Source: Pachypanchax playfairii
Lineage: Eukaryota > Chordata > Actinopteri > Cyprinodontiformes > Aplocheilidae
Direction: 5' to 3'
DNA length: 64,000 nucleotides
Assembly: GCA_006937955.1 (NCBI GenBank)
Contig: SSNP01000050.1
Location: forward strand, 3,400,700 to 3,464,699
Positions 37,349 through 48,014 of the stretch are shown here, piece after piece; within the stretch, counting starts at the first letter, position 1; each line of letters starts with the position of its first letter. The notes below the pieces were generated by a model. It searched no databases. It was not told the origin of the DNA and saw only the letters and a list, made by a program, of their open reading frames with translations. Position numbers and translations under genes: made by a program.

Positions 37349-37354
37349 AATAAA
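37349..37354 (+). promoter_or_regulatory. uspl1: uspl1 poly(A) signal
   Basis: AATAAA lies 345 bases after the uspl1 stop codon and is followed by a T-rich stretch. It is the most likely 3' end. Confidence 0.7.
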
Positions 37355-37379
37355 ATATTTGTATGATTTTTTTTTTTAA

Positions 37380-38020
37380 AACTATTTTAGTCACTTTGTG
37401 TTTTCTTATTTTAGAATTTCTGTTGAATTTCCAAGATTTACATATTAATGTTTGATAAAAGAAATAATTATCAGATAATTCTATTTTATGCAAGCGATTA
37501 TTCGATCATTTTGAAATTCTAGATTTTGTTTCAGTATGTAAAATAGACAAATATAGACATACAAAATGGTACTTATTTGTAGTTCTTAAGCCCTCCACCA
37601 GAGGGCAGAAGACATTCAGTTAAGCAATTTTGGGAAGAGTACAAATGATGTTGAAGAGAAGCGTTAGAAACTCAAATATTATATGGCATCAAATGGTTAA
37701 AAACAATAAAAGTAAGCTAAAGATAAACGTTCTGTAGTAGCATAAATGTAGATTTGGGAATAATTTCTTGGTAGGTTGAAACGATTAATGTATATGTATG
37801 CATGTATGTATATAGATAAAATATTAGCTAGATAGTAATTATAAACAACTCGGATTTCGTCCAAAGTTATTTTTAGGTCAAAACGCATGAACACAACTGT
37901 AGGAAAAACAGTCTGGCGTTCTCGGTCCGCTTCTGTGTTTGTTCATCATTTAATAAAATACGAGCGACGTGAACGACACTACTGAACCCACCGGAGAAGA
38001 ACAGGAATTAAAAAGCATCC
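37380..38020. other. Spacer between uspl1 and tRNA-Glu
   Basis: AT-rich, no gene recognised. TGTA-type simple sequence is at about 37,790-37,812. Confidence 0.5.
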
Positions 38021-38021
38021 G

Positions 38022-38093
38022 TTCCCATACCGGGAGTCGAACCCGGGCCGCCTGGGTGAAAACCAGGAATCCTAACCGCTAGACCATATGGGA
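38022..38093 (-). tRNA. tRNA-Glu (TTC anticodon)
   Basis: On the minus strand a 72-nt tRNA folds completely. The acceptor stem is TCCCATA/TATGGGA, and the D arm contains the A box TAGCGGTTAGG. The anticodon stem CCTGG/CCAGG encloses loop TTTTCAC with anticodon TTC, and the T arm contains GGTTCGACTCC (B box). There is no intron. A TTTTT run about 10 nt beyond the 3' end would terminate RNA polymerase III. The sequence agrees with vertebrate tRNA-Glu-TTC as I remember it, so it looks functional rather than a SINE or pseudogene. Confidence 0.95.
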
Positions 38094-38837
38094 GGCGTGA
38101 GACGATCGACGCAGGATCTGTATACATAATTACGTAGATACTTTGTGCATCGTATATTTCTTGGGATTTAAACAACACCAGGATTTCAATAGTTTTCTTT
38201 TTGACTCTTTAAATTGGTCTGATTGTAGCACTAATTAAAAAAAAAACAGTATTAATTCAGTTCTGTTCAGCCCTGGTTTTCAGAGGTCACTGACCTGACC
38301 TGTCATGTCTCCCTAAACAGGTGATTTAACCACTAACTCAGGTGTGTTGAAACAGGTAAACCACTAAAATATGCAGGATAGTGGACCTCAAGGACCAGGA
38401 CTGGAAACCTAACAGAGTTTTAATCTTTCTGGTACTTCTAACAGACACTTTCACAAATTGTACATGAATGCCTTTTAACAAGATTTTCCTGTCATTTTAA
38501 TATCAACTGATCAACACACCTATTATTTCCTAGAAATTGTTATTGGAATAAAACGTGCACAACATGACTCAGAGGGATTGAATCTGTAGAGGAACTTGCG
38601 TGTGTGTGTGTGTGCAACCTGTTTGCACCCCTCTGTGTTGAGCCACAGCATCATTTCCATAAAGAGGAAGCCAGAAACCATATTTGTTTGTTGAATGGAG
38701 GTAAGAAAGTGAGTAAATGATGTCACAGAGAGGGGAGTATGATAAGTATAGAAATTTAAATATTATTCTGTTTGTTGTTTGTTAAAAAGTAACTTGTCTT
38801 TCTCAGTTTCAGCATCCAGCGAGCTCACACGAAAGCC
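38094..38837. other. Region upstream of alox5ap
   Basis: Contains a short GT tract at about 38,600-38,614 and, at about 38,270-38,410, a repeat-like 'ggaccaggactggaaacc' stretch. The alox5ap promoter and 5' UTR should lie at the right end, but no TATA box was identified with confidence. Confidence 0.4.
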
Positions 38838-41800
38838 ATGGAGTCCTGCAAAGCAGTGGAAAATATCTACCTCTTGGTCATCGTCACACTCATCAGTGTT
38901 CTTCAGAACGGTGAGGCAAAAACAAATTAAGAAACTTCTAAAGATACAGCTGGATCATGAATGTTTTGTTTCTGTTTGCAGTGTTTTTTGCTCAGAAGGT
39001 CGAGAGAGAGTGCAAAAATCCACACTCTCACTCGTCTGCATTTGAGAGAGTGTCTTGTGCAAAGTAAGTGACCCTCTCTTCTGCTGATGGATTTGTTTGA
39101 CTTTTATTTTGACAGTAATTTATTTACTTTTTGATTTTGGTGTTATTTTCCACCAAATATTCCACCCTCAACAGACAGAGGTGAAGGAGGGAACTCCTGT
39201 GAGTTTACATACTAATTCTAGTTATTTAGTCAATTTTAAGTTATTTTATCCATCATTTTAATGAAATTATAATAACACTACATGCCGTACCTAACTGATC
39301 TCTTGCCCTTGTTGTTTTTTTTAATTTTACTTTCTCATTGCGAGAACAAAAACAACTTGATTGCTTCAATAAAAACAATACAACTGATTTATAGAAAATA
39401 TAAAACACAAATTTGAACATTGTAAAAAAGAGAGATTATTTCCTTACAACTCAACATGTTAATAAAATCCACATCTTGTTCATATTGCACTTTTCATTAG
39501 TTCTTTTGCGTTTCTGACAATTTTTCTAAAGTTAAAATAAATAAATAAAAATCACAACCTCCCGTTTCCACGCCCTGCCTTTAGGGGATGTTTTAAAATA
39601 ATTTAAAGAGAAATGGAAACAAGGAAACAACCAGGTTTTTATTATCCAGGAAACGAGGCGCGTTTGTTTACTGAACATACACCACCACTTTTTTTTTTGT
39701 TCTCCTCTCTGATGACGCTGACGCCAGAGTTTTTCCTGACAGAAAGTTTTGGCTTGTTGATCTGCTGAAACTGAAAGCTGGGACACGATTTCCATCAGAA
39801 TCCTGGATTTCATGGGAAATCCTTTTACTCAGAAAATAATCTGCTGGGCTTCAGGTTTACAATAAAGAAAACAGACATTTACTTCCTCCTGTTAGAAAAA
39901 AGTTTAAAAAGTATCACAAGCTGCTGAAGACTGTGTGATTTGCATCCGTGGGGGTGGGGGGGTGGGTGGGTATTTTTACTCTGTAGGCAAAACAGAAAAA
40001 CTCTTTTACATTTCAGAACATGTAAATGCAAAAGAGGAATATAATATAACTGTTATATGATTACATGACATGTGTGACTGGAACATTTATCTAGTTATTC
40101 GAGTTTATTGCAGCAGATAAAGGCTGCTGGGGATTTATTACCACTTATCTGTCTATAGTAGTTCAAACTGCTTTTTTCTTAGTCTCTTCAGCTCTGCCGT
40201 TTTGAACCATTTCCCAACAGTTGGACTTGTCACAAGGGCATTTTGCAACTGATGTGCAATTGCTACAATCTCTTTTTACAAGTAACGTCTTTGAAATGTG
40301 CCAATAAATAACTCAGATGACTCAAGTCTTTGTGTATTTATAGCAGGAACTGTATGGATGCTTATCCCACCTTCCTAGCTGTAATGTGGTGTGCTGGGAT
40401 CTGTCTGAGTCAAGGTAAACCAAGTTGTTCCAGACATGAAATATAAACTCAAATCTTAAATAAGTTCAGCCAATGCTAAAACGGCAGTTTCTCTGTCTTT
40501 TATATTCTCAGAATAAAAATCAATGGCTACGTTCAGACTGCAGGCTGAAGTAACCCAAATCTGATTTGTTGCCCCTATGTGACCTGTATCTGAATTTTTT
40601 AATGTCAGTTTGAATGACATAGATCCGATTTTTTTAAACACGACCCAGGCCACTTCAACAAATGGTCCTAAATCTGATATGTATCCGATCTTTTGGCCTT
40701 AGACTTCTGTCTGAACCGCCAGGTCGCTTACATCCGGTCTGTACGTCATCAAGTTGATTTTTATTCTGAGAATATAAAAGACAGAGAAACTGTTAGATTA
40801 GCATTGGCTAAACTTCTCTAAGATTTGAGTTTATATTTCATGTCTTTCACATGATTTAACCCGATTCCAGCTGTTGTTGTTTCAATGTAAAACTGTGACA
40901 AAAATAATCAGCAGCTTCAGCTAAAATCTCAAAGCTGCAGTAAAAGAAACTGTTTGAAAGACTTGTAGTTGGTCATGTCTTAATCTGTATTGTTTGCACA
41001 AATTCCTCTGATATGTCAATATTTTTTTAACCTACTTTTGCTCTTCAAAAAAAAAAAGAAATATGTGTTTGTTTCATGTATGCTTTAACAACTCTTTGTA
41101 TGGACTGTAATTGTTTCTGGGCGCTAAAGTGATCCCTCAGATCTTTTGAAAATGAACAAGGTGCTTTACAATTCAATTAAACTAAATAAAACAACGATGA
41201 AATGTTAAGAAGATTAGAACAAGGGGAAACTAGAAAAGCACTCGGTGAGTGCAGAAAACACCTCAGTTCACCCCATATTGGGATTTATACTCAGAGTTAA
41301 CCTTTTTTTTCCAATGTAGAACATTTAATGTGGAGTTACAAGCAGATGTGTTAAAAACAGCTCTATCACACCATGAGGAAGAATCTTTAAGAAAATTCCT
41401 GGATCTAGACGGTGACCGGATCCCCCAAAATCTATTCACTTATTCTTTGGGCCATTTCTGATTTTTCCTGAAAATTTCATTAAAATTCATCCAGAACTTT
41501 TAAGTTATCATGCTAACTAACAAACCCTTAAGAAAATATGATCCTCTGTGTGGATCTCAAACTCTCAAACATTTAAAACTTTTAAAGTCAACAGCAGAAC
41601 CTTAAAATCAAATCTAAAAAAATAGTCGCCAGGACTCGGGTCATGTGATCACATTTTTTTACCTGTTAAAAGACAAGGTGCTGACTGGTCTGAGTACACG
41701 TTTTATGATAGTCCACGCAAGAGGTCATATGGATGACTTCAGTTTTATTATCATTAAGACTGAGAAAGTTAAAACTAAGCTAGATTTTAATGTTTTTTAA

Positions 41801-42706
41801 ACAGTTCAGAAGGGAACTGAGTCATGTGGAACTGTTTATTTTAATGGGAGGATAGCAAAGCAAAGTCCTGGAAAGGAATATTTTGTTTTCTAAAATTAGA
41901 CTGAAAGACATTATCACATACTTTACTAGTTATGAACAATTACATGTTTGTAGCAGTTCATGCTAATGCTGTTTTAATAACATTTACACAGAAATTCCAG
42001 CTGAAGGTGCAGCAGCTAGCTAGCTCCACGGCAGATAACCATAAAAATTCCACATAAATATTCATATGAAACTTTCAGTCTAGTAAAGCTTTTAGAAATA
42101 GCAATCAAAATAGCCACATTTCTTAAATTTAAAGTCATTCAAGGATCTATACACTACAGGTAAGACGCTGACTACTCATAAGGTTTCCATAAAAACCTAC
42201 TTCAATATATCGGAGATATCACTTTAATAATGTTTTAGATATAAATAATATTTAGTCTTTTCAGCAACTTTACAGCAACATGAGATGATACAGAGCTCCA
42301 AATCATACATGAGGGAGTTAACATGTTTCTTTTAGGTCACGCCAAATATTATATGAATCAACTTGTTGGTTGTTGTTTTCTCCAACTTCTTGCAGCTCCT
42401 GCCGCGTTTGCTGGGATCATCTACCTTCTTGTCAGGCAGAAGTACTTTATTGGATATTTGGGGCAGAGCTCTCAAAGGTAACCTGATTCAAACCATCCAA
42501 TATGTACCGTGTAGTCTGTAAACTGATTTTTATTTGTGTGCAGCACTCCAGGCTACGTGTTCGGGAAACGCATCATCAGCTTCCTGTCCCTGATGTGCAT
42601 GGTGGGCATCTCCAACTACCTGCTGGGAAGCTACTTTGGCCAAAACTATAAAGAATACGTAGAGACAATCACCGGCGCCGCGTCCGCTCTTCTGCTCCTT
42701 CCTTAG
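38838..42706 (+). CDS. alox5ap: 5-lipoxygenase-activating protein (FLAP)
   Basis: Five exons: 38,838-38,910, 38,982-39,063, 40,344-40,414, 42,396-42,477 and 42,544-42,706, all GT-AG with consistent phases, giving 156 residues (human 161). FLAP is a MAPEG-family nuclear-envelope membrane protein that presents arachidonate to 5-lipoxygenase for leukotriene synthesis. Recognisable are IVTLISVLQN in helix 1, FERVSCANRNCMDAYPTFLA at 45-64, RQKYFIGYLG at 89-98 and STPGYVFGKRII at 103-114; four hydrophobic segments are visible. Asp57 and Thr61 match human Asp62 and Thr66. The loop before FERV is about five residues shorter than in human. From memory of human FLAP, Gly24 and His28 are Val25 and Gln29 here, in the inhibitor-pocket helix. 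The gene converges with medag. Confidence 0.97.
40434..40844. mobile_element. Foldback/MITE with about 92-bp inverted arms
   Basis: Arms 40,434-40,525 and 40,753-40,844 are long inverted repeats (gacatgaaatataaactcaa on the left, its complement ending the right arm; 'ctttttatattctcagaat'-type core in both), matching at roughly nine of ten positions by eye. The 227-bp centre starts 'ggctacgttcagactgcagg', a start common in fish MITEs. It begins only 20 bp after the donor of alox5ap exon 3. No coding capacity and no clear target-site duplication. Confidence 0.75.
41380..41525 (+). repeat. Dispersed repeat fragment in alox5ap intron 4
   Basis: 'cctggatctagacggtgacc', 'tgggccatttctgatttttc' and 'aaatttcattaaaattcatc' follow the order of a repeat I recognise from many animal genomes. 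The family name is not certain. Confidence 0.45.
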
Positions 42707-42775
42707 TTCAGAGTCTCCCGTCAGTTCCAACTCGTCATGTAAAACCAAAAATCTTTGTGCATTTGTTAAGTCAGT

Positions 42776-42781
42776 AATAAA
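42776..42781 (+). promoter_or_regulatory. alox5ap: alox5ap poly(A) signal
   Basis: AATAAA lies 70 bases after the alox5ap stop codon; a further AAATAAAA occurs near 42,800. This gives a very short 3' UTR. Confidence 0.7.
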
Positions 42782-43019
42782 ACAGAATATTCTTTACATT
42801 AAAATAAAATCTTTTGCAGACATTCAGCCTCAATTCCTTCCATCAAGTTTTGACGGAAATAAAAAAGTGCTTGTTGAATTTGTTTGTTTATACACATTCG
42901 CTTGAATCCCGTTGATGAAAAATTAAAAACAAACAATCCAGCAGTCGATGAGATGAGGTCCTGGAGTTCTGATTGGTTATCACAACCTTCCGTAGAACAA
43001 AACTTTTTTTTTATCCTGG

Positions 43020-43025
43020 TTTATT
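43020..43025 (-). promoter_or_regulatory. medag: medag poly(A) signal
   Basis: TTTATT on the plus strand is AATAAA on the minus strand, 26 bases beyond the proposed medag stop. Its presence supports the proposed last exon. Confidence 0.55.
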
Positions 43026-43051
43026 TGAAGAAGAGGCAGCAGACTGATTTC

Positions 43052-44089
43052 TTAGCTGTTTTCTTCACCCGCAGCTGTTTTTGTGAGTCTCAGCTTTAAC
43101 AAGAAAACAGAAAGCGATCACATTAACCGAGTCTCTGTGATTAAAACCAGAAACTGTAAAGATTTAATCAGAATTAAAAAAAAAAAAAACTTGCCTTAAA
43201 TGTTCTTTTGCTGAAGCCAAACCAATATGGAAAATCAAAAAGGGCGTCGGAACAGTACTTGAGGCTGAAGGAGGCGTCCTTCCATCCTGGTTTATGTTTC
43301 ACCAGGTCTTCAGAGATCAGACCTTCAGCAGCCAGGTTGTCCAAAGCTTCAGACAGGTCAATCTGAAAAACAAAAACTGTCACATCCAAATCTCCAGCAG
43401 ATTTAATTCCACATGAAAACTTCTGCTTACAATGACACTGTAGCTCTCGCCAGTCACAGAGGAGATGGTCCAGTCCAGTCCCTTCTCCATCTGCCACCTG
43501 ATGAACGGGTCCCCGCCATTTATAGACACTACGTAAAACTTCAGGACTGAAACCAGAGAGGGTTGAGAGATTTTGTATGAAAACATATGGAATGGATCTC
43601 ATTTGCCCCTCCAACAGCAAGAAGTGAGTCAGACTCCAAGCAGAACCACAACCACCACACATTAGAACTGATCCTACCTCTGGACTCGCTGGAGTCCAGC
43701 TGGTTCATCTCTGTGGGCTTTTGCTCGCAGGTGGAAACCATCAGATGGATCTTCTTGGACAGTAGACTCTTTCTCATGCTGGTATACGCCCCTAGATTCT
43801 TCATCTTAACTTCTCTGTTGAAAAAAAAACATGAAATCAATTTATGTTTGCAAATATTTAATTTTATGTATATATTAGAATTTCCTCACCTTCCGAGGGA
43901 GTTCTGAAAAACTATTCTCCCGCAGCTGGAATCGAAGTCATCGATAAAAACTATGTTTTGATCATCGCGTGCGGTGACGAGGTGACACGAACCGACTGTT
44001 TCCACACGGAAACCCTCCGGGGGGGTTTTTAGGAACTCCTCCAGTTCCACTGCTGTTATCCGTCTGTGGGACATTCTGTCGTCCTGCAT
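43052..44089 (-). CDS. medag: Mesenteric estrogen-dependent adipogenesis protein homologue
   Basis: Five minus-strand exons: 43,890-44,089, 43,678-43,814, 43,431-43,546, 43,195-43,362 and, tentatively, 43,052-43,093, giving 220 residues (human about 303). Identification rests on WTISSVTGESYSVI at 138-151 against human VISSVIGESYRL, and on DALFDFPYWFGFS at 190-202 against DALFDFFYWFGLS. MEDAG is a cytosolic protein linked to adipocyte differentiation in mammals; the mechanism is not known to me. Introns 1-3 are GT-AG. Intron 4 appears to use a GC donor (TTTAAG|GCAAGT). If it is not spliced, the protein ends five codons later in poly-Phe. A second start at 44,074 (MSHRR) is possible. The C-terminus is the weakest part. 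It is convergent with alox5ap. Confidence 0.85.
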
Positions 44090-44572
44090 GTTGATATCAC
44101 GCTCTTTTCCTTCTGCGGCGGCTGCTGTTGTTCTTTCAATCCATACGGTCAAGTTTGAGATGTTTAATTGATACAACTTCCTTCTTCTTTAAAAAATAAA
44201 AGTCTGACACTTCACACCTCGACTGTACACTTCCGCCAGGGCCGTTTTTGTTTACATTGGGTAATTAATTAACCTGTTAACACTGGAGGAGATAGACACC
44301 AGCTCTCTGAAGTGTTTTTCTTACCAGACTGCGGCAGGCTCACACAGATAGACACCCAGTAATGGGACATATAGCCTATTGAAAGACACCAAAGAGCTGA
44401 GCCGCATACTGAATTCACTGATAACAGATGACAGACAGGCCCTTTTGGGGCTCCGTCTGCACTGGCGGACCACCAGGTCGGCCCCAGAGGGGCCCCAGCT
44501 GGTGACTTGTACCATTTCTCTGCTTTTTCTAGATTAAATTGAGTTTAATAAAATCCCACTGTTTATCAGAAT

Positions 44573-45050
44573 CAGAATCGTGTTTATTGGCCAAGTATGT
44601 GAGCGAACACACACAAGGAATTTGTTTCCGGCCGATGGTGTCTCTCAAGCACAACAGTACAAAAACACAACACTAAACAACACAGTAAACAATATAATAA
44701 ACAACATAATAAAAGACAGTCTGCAGTATGAATGCATAGTGTGATTTTATGCTTTTAGATATGAGGATAAGTGATATGGTGTCCAGGGTGTGAGGGGTCA
44801 GAGATGATTTTCCCTGCCCGTTTCCTGGTTCTTGAGCTGTACAGGTCCTGGATGGAGGGCAAGGGGTGCCGATGATCTTCTCTGCTGATCGTACAGTCCG
44901 CTGCAGTCTGTTCCTGTCCTGTTTAGTTGCTGCTCCGTACCAGACAATAATGGAGGAGCACAGGACAGACTCAATGACTGCCGTGTAGAACTGGGTCAGC
45001 AGCTCCTGGGGGAGACTGTACTTCCTCAGTTGCCTCAGGAAGTACATCCT
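44573..45050 (-). mobile_element. L2-like LINE, C-terminal RT and 3' tail
   Basis: The minus strand encodes MYFLRQLRKYSLPQELLTQF and 'VLCSSIIVWYGAATKQDRNR', the usual end of fish L2-type proteins. Past about 44,640 it ends in the familiar 'ggccaagtatgtgagcgaac' / 'cagaatcagaatcgtgttta' tail, an imperfect CTGATT-type repeat on the minus strand. It is 5'-truncated with the frame lost after about 44,850. Confidence 0.8.
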
Positions 45051-46330
45051 CTACTGTTTATCAAATGATCCTTCATTATCTAAGTTTGTCTCACTCAAAT
45101 ATAAAGTTCCTAGAGGTTGCCAGATCAATGAAAATTTCAGGCTATGTTGGGAATGGCATAAAGACCAATCAATTAGATTTTAAGTTTAATTATCTTTCAT
45201 TTAACTAATGATTATGAAAAAGTAATTCCAAATGCAAAGTGCGTGTTTTTATGACTAATTTTCTTCATCAAACTTCAAATCAAATCAAACTTTATCGCAC
45301 TTTTCATGCTCTTGGCAAGACAAAGTGCGTCACATGATAAAAACAATTAAAAACAGACAATCAAACACAAAAACAACAATTCAAACCCCAATTCCTTGCC
45401 ACCCCCCACCCCCATATTCCCTTCATGAAATACATGTAGGGCTGTCAGTTTCCAGGATAAACCACTTTATAGAGGCCTGCAATCTCTGAGTGCTTTCTAG
45501 TTTCTACATCAAAGAACATCCAGTAAACAGAATTAACCTGAAGTTCTATTTAAATATATCAATAAATTAAACACGTAAACATCTGCCCCCAGAATTGTTA
45601 TGGATTATTTACTTTAGATTATTTTCTATGATGAAAATTTTCAAACTAATTAGATTTAAAATCTAAAACAACTGAACAAATTACAACACAATTCCCCAAA
45701 ACAACAAGAAAAATTTTTAGAAATGAAGTAGTTTTGCAAATAGTAAATGTGTTATAGAGAAGAAAATTTTCACTGACATCAGAGAGAAAAATACACCAAA
45801 ATTATAAGTTAAGAATATAACAGTTAAACTGGGACATTTAACAAAGTAAAACGCATATCAGACACAGAACAACTACATATGATGCAAAACATTCAAGGAA
45901 ACACAAACAAACAATCATTCAAACAAACAAAATGGCATTAAATTTAATTTATATTTTTTTCTAATTTGATTCAATGTTCTAATTTTTATTCTTGTTGAAT
46001 GAACATTTCATTTTGTCAAGTTTTATTTTGTTTTTCATAAAGTTTTCAAACTGTATCTGTTTTTAAATTGTCAATAAAATGGAACATTTTCATTTTTTTT
46101 TTAAATTTAGTTTATTTTTATGGAATTTTCCACCTCAGTACAACAACAGTTTTGCATTACTGCAGATATAAAACTTTTTTAAATTCAAGTGCAGCAAGAA
46201 GAAAAATTCCCATATATTCACTGTTTCAATCAAGGTAGATCAAATGTTTTTTTAAAAAAAGCACAAAAACACATACATAATAATTAATGACAACATAAAA
46301 ACTATTTTTTAAAAACATTGATAAATTACA
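45051..46330. other. Intergenic, retroposon-like fragment
   Basis: About 45,275-45,420 holds a short repeat-like fragment ('caaactttatcgcacttttc', A-rich, then a C-rich CCACCCCC run), similar in style to the insert inside the MITE at 33.3-33.8 kb. The rest is very AT-rich with no gene. Confidence 0.45.
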
Positions 46331-46662
46331 GGTGGCTGAAAAGATCTTCCTCTGTGGGCTAGCCAGGCTCAGTCCTAGAGATCAGGTGAGAAGCTGCATG
46401 GAGGAGCTTGAGACGTAGAGCCGCTGCTCCTCCACAGCAAAATGAGTCAGCTGAGGTGGTTCAGGTACAGTATCTTGTATAGGACGCATCCTGGTTGCTT
46501 ATCCATGGAGGTTTTGTGACATGACCTAATGGAAGGCAACCCCTGGGCAGACCCAGAATTCACTGGAGAGGTTATATATCTCCTCTGAACTGTGAACATC
46601 TTGAGATCCTCCAGGAAGAGCTAGAGAGTGTCACTGAGGTAAGAGATGGATGGATGGATGGT
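46331..46662 (+). mobile_element. RTE/Rex3-like LINE 3' end
   Basis: Contains 'agccgctgctcctccacagc', 'gagtcagctgaggtggttca', 'gggcagacccagaattcact' and a (GATG)n tail at 46,646-46,662, in the order expected for the 3' end of an RTE-type fish LINE. It is a second copy of the family at 14,826-15,455. Confidence 0.8.
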
Positions 46663-47306
46663 GGTGCTTTTATTTTGAAGGCTCATATTTACTTGACAGT
46701 AGACTGTCCAGATTTATGGACATGACGCATTAATTCCTGAAACACTCAAAGTCTAAAAAGGGGGAAAAAAAGCACAGGAGTGTAGTCAAACATAAACTGA
46801 ACCAGATTCCATTCATCAGTTGTTTCTCAAAAACAAGCAGAATATTAAGAGACAGTTCTATGAAACCTGTTTTGTGAGTGTGCACACATTAATTTAGCTA
46901 CGCATTCTTGAACACATTTAAACAAATGTAAACATCTGCATCCCTCAGGTTTCACTCCTGCTTGTGAATGTTTGACAGAGTAAGAACTCACCTCTTGTTT
47001 AAAAGTTGATCCTTGTGCACGCTCGGATTCTTTATGGCTGAGTTCTGCATCTTTCCACCAGTTTTTCAGTCCAGTGAACAAACCCATCCAGCTCTCTCAG
47101 ATGTCATGAGTTCCTTCTCCAGACCATGTTTCAGCTCTGTCCACTGATATTCATCAGCATTTAGATTAGAGCTTGTAAAAAAACATTTCTGAATCAGTTC
47201 TTAGTCGTTCTTATGTGTATTTATCTGCATGTTCTGTGTCATTATCCTGTTGGAGGACCATGACCAAGTTTTCTGACACTCTGCCTTGATATTCTCAAGA
47301 TTTCAG
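46663..47306. other. Intergenic, nothing recognised
   Basis: No gene, repeat family or regulatory element could be supported. Confidence 0.5.
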
Positions 47307-48014
47307 TAGCTACGTTTACATGGGCACATTTAATCGGAATAAACGCCCAATCGGAAGAAAAATACGTCATGTAAACATGTCAATCAGAATGTTTTGATCC
47401 GATGCAGCCTGATCAGAATTAAATTTACTTCCGATCGAGAGGGGTGGTTTTGTCCGATCTTCATTCGGATAGACGTGCATGTACACACCCATTCAGAAAG
47501 AAAGGGTGAAAAGAGCCCACTGCGCATGCGTACAACTTCAGCGTGACGTCTTTCCGCTTTCGCAGACTCAAGTAGAAAACATAGCGGGAGGTAAACAGAA
47601 GTGGTCTGCTGGTGCAGTCATCCTGTCATCCTGCTCTCCTCTCCTGTGGCGGAGGAGCAGTAGCAATATGTATTCAGCCGCTAGCTTGGTTAATGCGACC
47701 AGTAAAAACCCAAACATAAAGGTAATCACCCGCAGAAGGTCCATATTGGGGAAAACGTGAGTTAGCTCGAGCACACGATGGGGCGGGAAAGACGTGCAGA
47801 AAGGACGGAGTTTGTTTACTTTTTTCTTCCCCCGGAAAGACAACTCGCTGTGCGCATGCTCAACTCATTTAACCTGATTGAGTGCTTGGTGCATGTGTAC
47901 TCATGGCATGATCAGATCATTTCAGTTAGTGTCCATGTAAACAGGGATTTGGGAATTCCGATCAACTAAGATTTTAATCAGATTGGGGAAAATTGGCGCA
48001 TGTAAACGTAGCTA
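47307..48014 (+). mobile_element. MITE with CpG-containing interior
   Basis: The ends TAGCTACGTTTACATG and CATGTAAACGTAGCTA are perfect 16-bp inverted repeats, so this is a 708-bp non-autonomous DNA transposon. 'cgatc/gattgg'-type subterminal motifs recur near both ends (aatcggaat, gatcggaag, cagattgggg). The interior at 47,510-47,850 is richer in CpG than its surroundings and contains TGCGCATGCG and TGACGTC. No protein is encoded. Confidence 0.8.

Noticed and set aside
44321..44515. 64-codon minus-strand frame beside medag
   Set aside because: No family motif; it is adjacent to LINE debris and probably repeat-derived.
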